Assembly (NCBI GenBank): GCA_964343195.1
Contig: CAYFIR010000171.1
Location: 1-10,882 of the forward strand
Direction: 5' to 3'
Length of the DNA stretch: 10,882 bases
DNA from: CAYVAP01 sp964343195
GTDB taxonomy: Bacteria > Bacteroidota > Bacteroidia > J057
The position numbers were made by a program, and so were the translations under genes. Below the pieces are notes generated by a model, which did not search any database, was not told the DNA's origin, and worked only from the letters and a program-made list of their open reading frames with translations. This document shows positions 7,717 to 10,882 of the stretch, one piece after another; position 1 is the stretch's first letter; every line of letters starts with the position of its first letter.

Positions 7717-9318
7717 ATGGCTGGTTCGAATAAATTGACCCGAAATATGCTCTTTTTGGGGGCTTTAGCCTTGTTGTGGCTAGTCAGTTGTAAGCGAGAG
7801 GACGTTGGAGTTACAGGTGCTCTTGAATGGAACCAGTTGGCTGAGGGGGGACTGTCTTTGACTCCCAACCCCCATGGCAATGCCCCATTGGTGGCGTTGG
7901 TAACCTTTCAGACCAGGGAACCCTGCACAGTTGACATCAGGGTGGAAGGGGCCATTCCCATTTCCCATACCTTTTCGGAGGTAGCTGACCAGTTTGAGAT
8001 TCCAATTTTGGGGCTATATCCCGATGCCAATAACCAGGTGAAGCTAACCATTCACAACGTGCAGGGGGAATATGCCGACACCACCCTCACCATTTCCACC
8101 GATCCTCTTTCTGAGCGGTTTCCTGAAATTCGAACTGAAATATTCAGCCCCGGACTGATGGAGCCAGGGCTTACCTTCAGCGAACTGATGATCTCAAACT
8201 TTGGGGATTTTCAGACCTTTCCCGTTATGTATGATCAGACAGGAACCGTACGTTGGTTCCTCGATCTCAGCGTAACGCTGGACCGCTATAGCACCCCTAT
8301 CCAGCGTTTGAAAAATGGCAACCTTTACTTCGCGAACAACGGCCACATCAGGGAATTTACCATGATGGGAGAGCAGATCAACAAATGGGGAGTTGGCTCC
8401 GGCTACCGGGCACATCACGATTTGATCGAGCTACCCAATGGGAACTTTGTCTTTCCGGTGCAGAAATATGGGACCACCATCGAGCGTGATGGAACGGAGG
8501 TCAGTTCCACAGAGGATTTTATCATTGAACAAGATCGAAATACAGGGGAAATACTCACGGAGTGGGACCTGCGTGAATACCTGGATGTGGATCGTACGGA
8601 TGTGGTGGATGGACAGGGAGACTGGTTTCACATGAATGCCATCTGGTACGACGAAACCGACGAAACACTGATCGTATCCGGGCGCAATCAGGGACTGATC
8701 AAAATTAACTGGGACAATGAGTTAATCTGGATCCTTGCCCCTCATCAAGGCTGGGGCAAAGCGGGTCATGATGGTAGCGGACCCGAGACGGCTCCCTATC
8801 TGTTGACAGCAGTGGATGCCTCAGGCGCTCCCTATTCCCAGGAAATTCAGGATGGGACAGAGGTCTCCGCTGCATTTGACTGGTCCTGGGGCCAGCATGC
8901 CCCCATGCGCCTTCCCAATGGCAATATCTTTGTATTTGACAATGGCTTCAATCGCCATTATGGAGCCTCTGGACTGTACTCGCGTGGAGTGGAGTATCGG
9001 GTCGATGAAGAGTCCATGACAGTTGAGCAAATCTGGGAGTATGGCACAGATCGAGGTGCGGAGCTCTACTCCAACATCATCAGTGATGTAGATTATCTGC
9101 CCCAAACAGGCAACCGCCTGATCATGCCGGGAAATCTCCGTTTCAGTGGGGGAGATGCCCAGGCCAAGGTGGTGGAGGTAACCTACCCATCTGGAGAGCG
9201 CGTATTCGAGGCTTCGCTCATTTTCAGGGATGTCAATGTGGACGGTCCTCCTAGATGGGGACAAATGGACCTGGTTTACCGCTCAGGCCGGATGAGCTTA
9301 TACCCAGATTTGGAGTAA
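7717..9318 (+). CDS. Lipoprotein aryl-sulfate sulfotransferase (ASST family)
   Basis: Predicted PAPS-independent sulfotransferase that moves sulfate from one phenolic sulfate ester to another phenol. Counting from the ATG at 7717 (533 residues), a short lipoprotein signal ends in lipobox LVSC with Cys25 as the lipidated residue. The following Lys-Arg-Glu-Asp partly resembles the surface-export signal of Bacteroidota lipoproteins, so the enzyme may sit on the cell surface. A beta-rich N-terminal domain (about 40-130) matches the ASST N-terminal domain in place and size, followed by a propeller-like repeat region. Active-site equivalents are visible: HHDLIELPNGN (His233/234), DWFHMNAIWY (His305), SGRNQG (Arg323) and WGQHAPMRLPNGN (His394). 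The 18-residue gap between His305 and Arg323 equals that between His356 and Arg374 of the E. coli CFT073 enzyme. Only one other cysteine (Cys70) exists, so the disulfide of the enterobacterial enzyme is absent. An in-frame TTG at 7690 would add nine residues; the ATG gives a better signal peptide. Confidence 0.85.
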   Translation: MAGSNKLTRNMLFLGALALLWLVSCKREDVGVTGALEWNQLAEGGLSLTPNPHGNAPLVALVTFQTREPCTVDIRVEGAIPISHTFSEVADQFEIPILGLYPDANNQVKLTIHNVQGEYADTTLTISTDPLSERFPEIRTEIFSPGLMEPGLTFSELMISNFGDFQTFPVMYDQTGTVRWFLDLSVTLDRYSTPIQRLKNGNLYFANNGHIREFTMMGEQINKWGVGSGYRAHHDLIELPNGNFVFPVQKYGTTIERDGTEVSSTEDFIIEQDRNTGEILTEWDLREYLDVDRTDVVDGQGDWFHMNAIWYDETDETLIVSGRNQGLIKINWDNELIWILAPHQGWGKAGHDGSGPETAPYLLTAVDASGAPYSQEIQDGTEVSAAFDWSWGQHAPMRLPNGNIFVFDNGFNRHYGASGLYSRGVEYRVDEESMTVEQIWEYGTDRGAELYSNIISDVDYLPQTGNRLIMPGNLRFSGGDAQAKVVEVTYPSGERVFEASLIFRDVNVDGPPRWGQMDLVYRSGRMSLYPDLE

Positions 9319-9472
9319 TACCTCCTCCAGAGATTTAACTTCCAAGGCCTTGAGGAAGGTCTCATTTCGTATTCTTGGAGTTCTTCTTAGGGGACTTTGT
9401 GGTAAAAAAGAGGAGCCTCGTCCCTTGATACTCCGCCATTTTTTCCCTAAATCAGGTAAAAAAACGTATCCA

Positions 9473-10804
9473 ATGGTTCGAAATTCTTTACGATTTCTGT
9501 TGATCTCCCTGCTGGTGTTGGGAGTAATGAGCATGGCCCTACCTGACATTCGCGCCAAACTCGCCCGCATGGTGGACGATGAAATCCCCGCCCTGGTAGA
9601 GTTGTACCAATACCTCCATTCTCATCCGGAGCTCTCTCTGCACGAAACTGAGACCGCAAAGAAAATGGCCGGAGAGCTTCGTAGCCTTGGATTTGAAGTG
9701 ACCGAAGGCGTCGGCGGAACTGGCGTAGTCGGTATCTACCGCAATGGAGAAGGCCCTACTGTCCTGATCCGCACAGACATCGACGCCCTGCCCATCACCG
9801 AAAAAACAGACCTGCCCTACGCCAGTGAGGTTCGGGGCACCACAGATGGAGGCATTGAGACCGGGCTGATGCACGCTTGTGGGCACGACATGCACATGAC
9901 CGTGTGGACGGGAACAGCCCGGACGCTGATCAAAATGAAGGATGATTGGGCTGGCACCCTGATGATGATCGGTCAACCTGCCGAGGAGATAGGAGCTGGA
10001 GCCAAAGCCATGCTGGAAGACGGGCTGTACCAGCGCTTCGAGGTGCCCGACTACGGCATAGCCCTGCACTGTAGCCCCAATCTGCCCGCTGGAAAGATCG
10101 GCTTTGCCTCGGGCTTTGCGCTGGCCAGTGTGGACATGGTGAAGATCACGGTCTATGGCGAAGGCGGCCACGGGGCCTATCCCCACACAACCATTGACCC
10201 AGCTGTGCTGACTTCCATGATCGTGATGGACCTGCAAACCATTGTCAGCCGCAGCGTTAAACCCACGGATGCGGCGGTGGTAACGGTCGGAGCCATCCAT
10301 GGTGGCACCCAGGGCAACGTGATCGGGGATCAGATGGAGTTGTTGCTGACCCTTCGGTCCTACAAAGCCGAAGTTCGGGACCTGATGCTCAAGCGCATTG
10401 AGGAGATCTGCAATGGCAACGCGGCCGCCATGGGGCTATCTGAGGAAATGTATCCCAAGGTAGAATTTACCCATAACTCCACGCCTGCGGTGTACAACGA
10501 GCCCGAAATGGTCTCCATCCTGCACCCTACCTGGAACGAGGTGTTAGGGGAGGAAAATGTGCTGCTTCAGGAGTCCGTGATGGGCGGCGAAGACTTTGCC
10601 CGCTATGGCCTCACCGAGGAAGATGTGCCCATCCTGATGTACTGGCTAGGCACCGTCGAGCAGGAACGCATTGAGTCTGCAGAGGCTGAAGGCGGAAAGC
10701 TCCCCGGCCTGCACTCGCCCTTCTACTATCCCGATCCCGAAAAGACCATTCGCACTGGCGTCACAGCCATGAGCACCGCCGTGATGGAGTTGATGGAGCA
10801 TTGA
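9473..10804 (+). CDS. Secreted M20D-type amidohydrolase (metallopeptidase)
   Basis: Predicted dinuclear-metal amidohydrolase of peptidase family M20, subfamily D (aminoacylase, hippurate and IAA-amino-acid hydrolase relatives), cleaving an amide bond of an N-acyl amino acid or similar conjugate. Counting from the ATG at 9473 (443 residues), residues 1-22 or so (MVRNSLRFLLISLLVLGVMSM) form a signal peptide, so the enzyme is exported. Family landmarks follow in order: HSHPELSLHE (49-58), RTDIDALPI (100-108), metal ligands Cys136 and His138 in HACGHDMH, Glu171/Glu172 in QPAEEIGAGA, His199 in ALHCSP, the dimerisation-domain segment GGHGAYPH (231-238), and the last ligand His414 in LHSPFYYPD. All expected metal residues are present, so the protein looks active. 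The frame is open to a TTG at 9350, but that adds 41 basic, low-complexity residues and would bury the signal peptide, so I reject it. It lies 154 bases after the sulfotransferase. Substrate unknown. Confidence 0.88.
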   Translation: MVRNSLRFLLISLLVLGVMSMALPDIRAKLARMVDDEIPALVELYQYLHSHPELSLHETETAKKMAGELRSLGFEVTEGVGGTGVVGIYRNGEGPTVLIRTDIDALPITEKTDLPYASEVRGTTDGGIETGLMHACGHDMHMTVWTGTARTLIKMKDDWAGTLMMIGQPAEEIGAGAKAMLEDGLYQRFEVPDYGIALHCSPNLPAGKIGFASGFALASVDMVKITVYGEGGHGAYPHTTIDPAVLTSMIVMDLQTIVSRSVKPTDAAVVTVGAIHGGTQGNVIGDQMELLLTLRSYKAEVRDLMLKRIEEICNGNAAAMGLSEEMYPKVEFTHNSTPAVYNEPEMVSILHPTWNEVLGEENVLLQESVMGGEDFARYGLTEEDVPILMYWLGTVEQERIESAEAEGGKLPGLHSPFYYPDPEKTIRTGVTAMSTAVMELMEH

Positions 10805-10837
10805 TGCTTGCTGCGGGTTAAAACCACGCAGCAAGTA
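10805..10837. terminator. Strong hairpin after the amidohydrolase, likely transcript end
   Basis: CTTGCTGCG at 10807-10815 pairs perfectly with CGCAGCAAG at 10827-10835. One G-T and one T-A pair extend the stem outward, and GGT/ACC can close the loop further. It starts right after the TGA at 10804. No T run follows directly (the first is TTTT near 10849), so it may act as a terminator on either strand or only protect the mRNA 3' end. Confidence 0.5.
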
Positions 10838-10865
10838 AGATGGCTGCCTTTTACAACATCCCCAA

Positions 10866-10882
10866 TGTCATCCTGAACCTCG
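10866..10882. repeat. Possible start of a dispersed intergenic repeat, cut by the window edge
   Basis: TGTCATCCTGAACCTCG resembles the opening of short palindromic intergenic repeats common in Bacteroidota (GTCATCCTGAAC... followed by an inverted GGATCT-type arm). Only the first arm is inside the window, so this is recognition from memory and not a demonstrated repeat. Confidence 0.35.

Noticed and set aside
9343..9352. Perfect 10-base palindrome CAAGGCCTTG within weak flanking inverted repeats after the sulfotransferase
   Set aside because: The flanking arms are short and interrupted and no T run follows, so it does not support a terminator or operator.
9350..9472. N-terminal extension of the amidohydrolase from a TTG
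   Set aside because: It would place 41 basic, unconserved residues before a good signal peptide; the ATG at 9473 fits export.
9539..10300. Minus-strand open frame of 253 codons
   Set aside because: It mirrors the amidohydrolase gene, is His/Gly-rich in the way of a complementary read, and lacks any domain.

Overview
The window looks like an ordinary chromosomal stretch from a member of the Bacteroidota, probably a free-living aerobe of roughly even base composition. The clues are: Bacteroidota-type promoter elements (TAnnTTTG, one with TTG 19 bases upstream), start codons without Shine-Dalgarno sequences, a membrane-anchored hybrid histidine kinase with tandem receiver domains, a lipoprotein whose acylated cysteine is followed by Lys-Arg-Glu-Asp, and a CCTGAAC-type repeat beginning at the right edge. 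I cannot fix the genus.

Layout: (1) 46-1443, minus strand: isocitrate dehydrogenase with a C-terminal extension and NAD-type cofactor residues. (2) 1444-1598: divergent intergenic region with a candidate promoter. (3) 1599-3026, plus: RsmF-like RNA cytosine-5 methyltransferase. (4) 3027-3193: intergenic, with the best promoter in the window. (5) 3194-5464, plus: membrane hybrid histidine kinase with two receiver domains. (6) 5559-6254, plus: soluble coiled-coil protein resembling Sll1863-type stress proteins, closed by a clear intrinsic terminator. (7) 6417-7640, plus: PlsC-type acyltransferase of an unusual subfamily. (8) 7717-9318, plus: lipoprotein aryl-sulfate sulfotransferase. (9) 9473-10804, plus: secreted M20D-type amidohydrolase, followed by a strong hairpin. 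No gene-free gap exceeds 300 bases, and I saw no tRNA, rRNA, CRISPR array, insertion sequence or phage gene.

The genes look like independent housekeeping and cell-envelope functions and not one pathway. The gaps between same-strand genes (76 to 162 bases between the chosen starts and the preceding stops) do not suggest tight operons. The kinase and coiled-coil gene might share a transcript ending at the terminator near 6300. The sulfotransferase and amidohydrolase are both predicted to be exported and adjacent, which is suggestive at most. I did not find a convincing undescribed multi-gene system. The points most worth checking are the cofactor preference of the dehydrogenase, the lipidated disulfide-free sulfotransferase, the variant acyltransferase motif, and the two-tryptophan coiled-coil protein.
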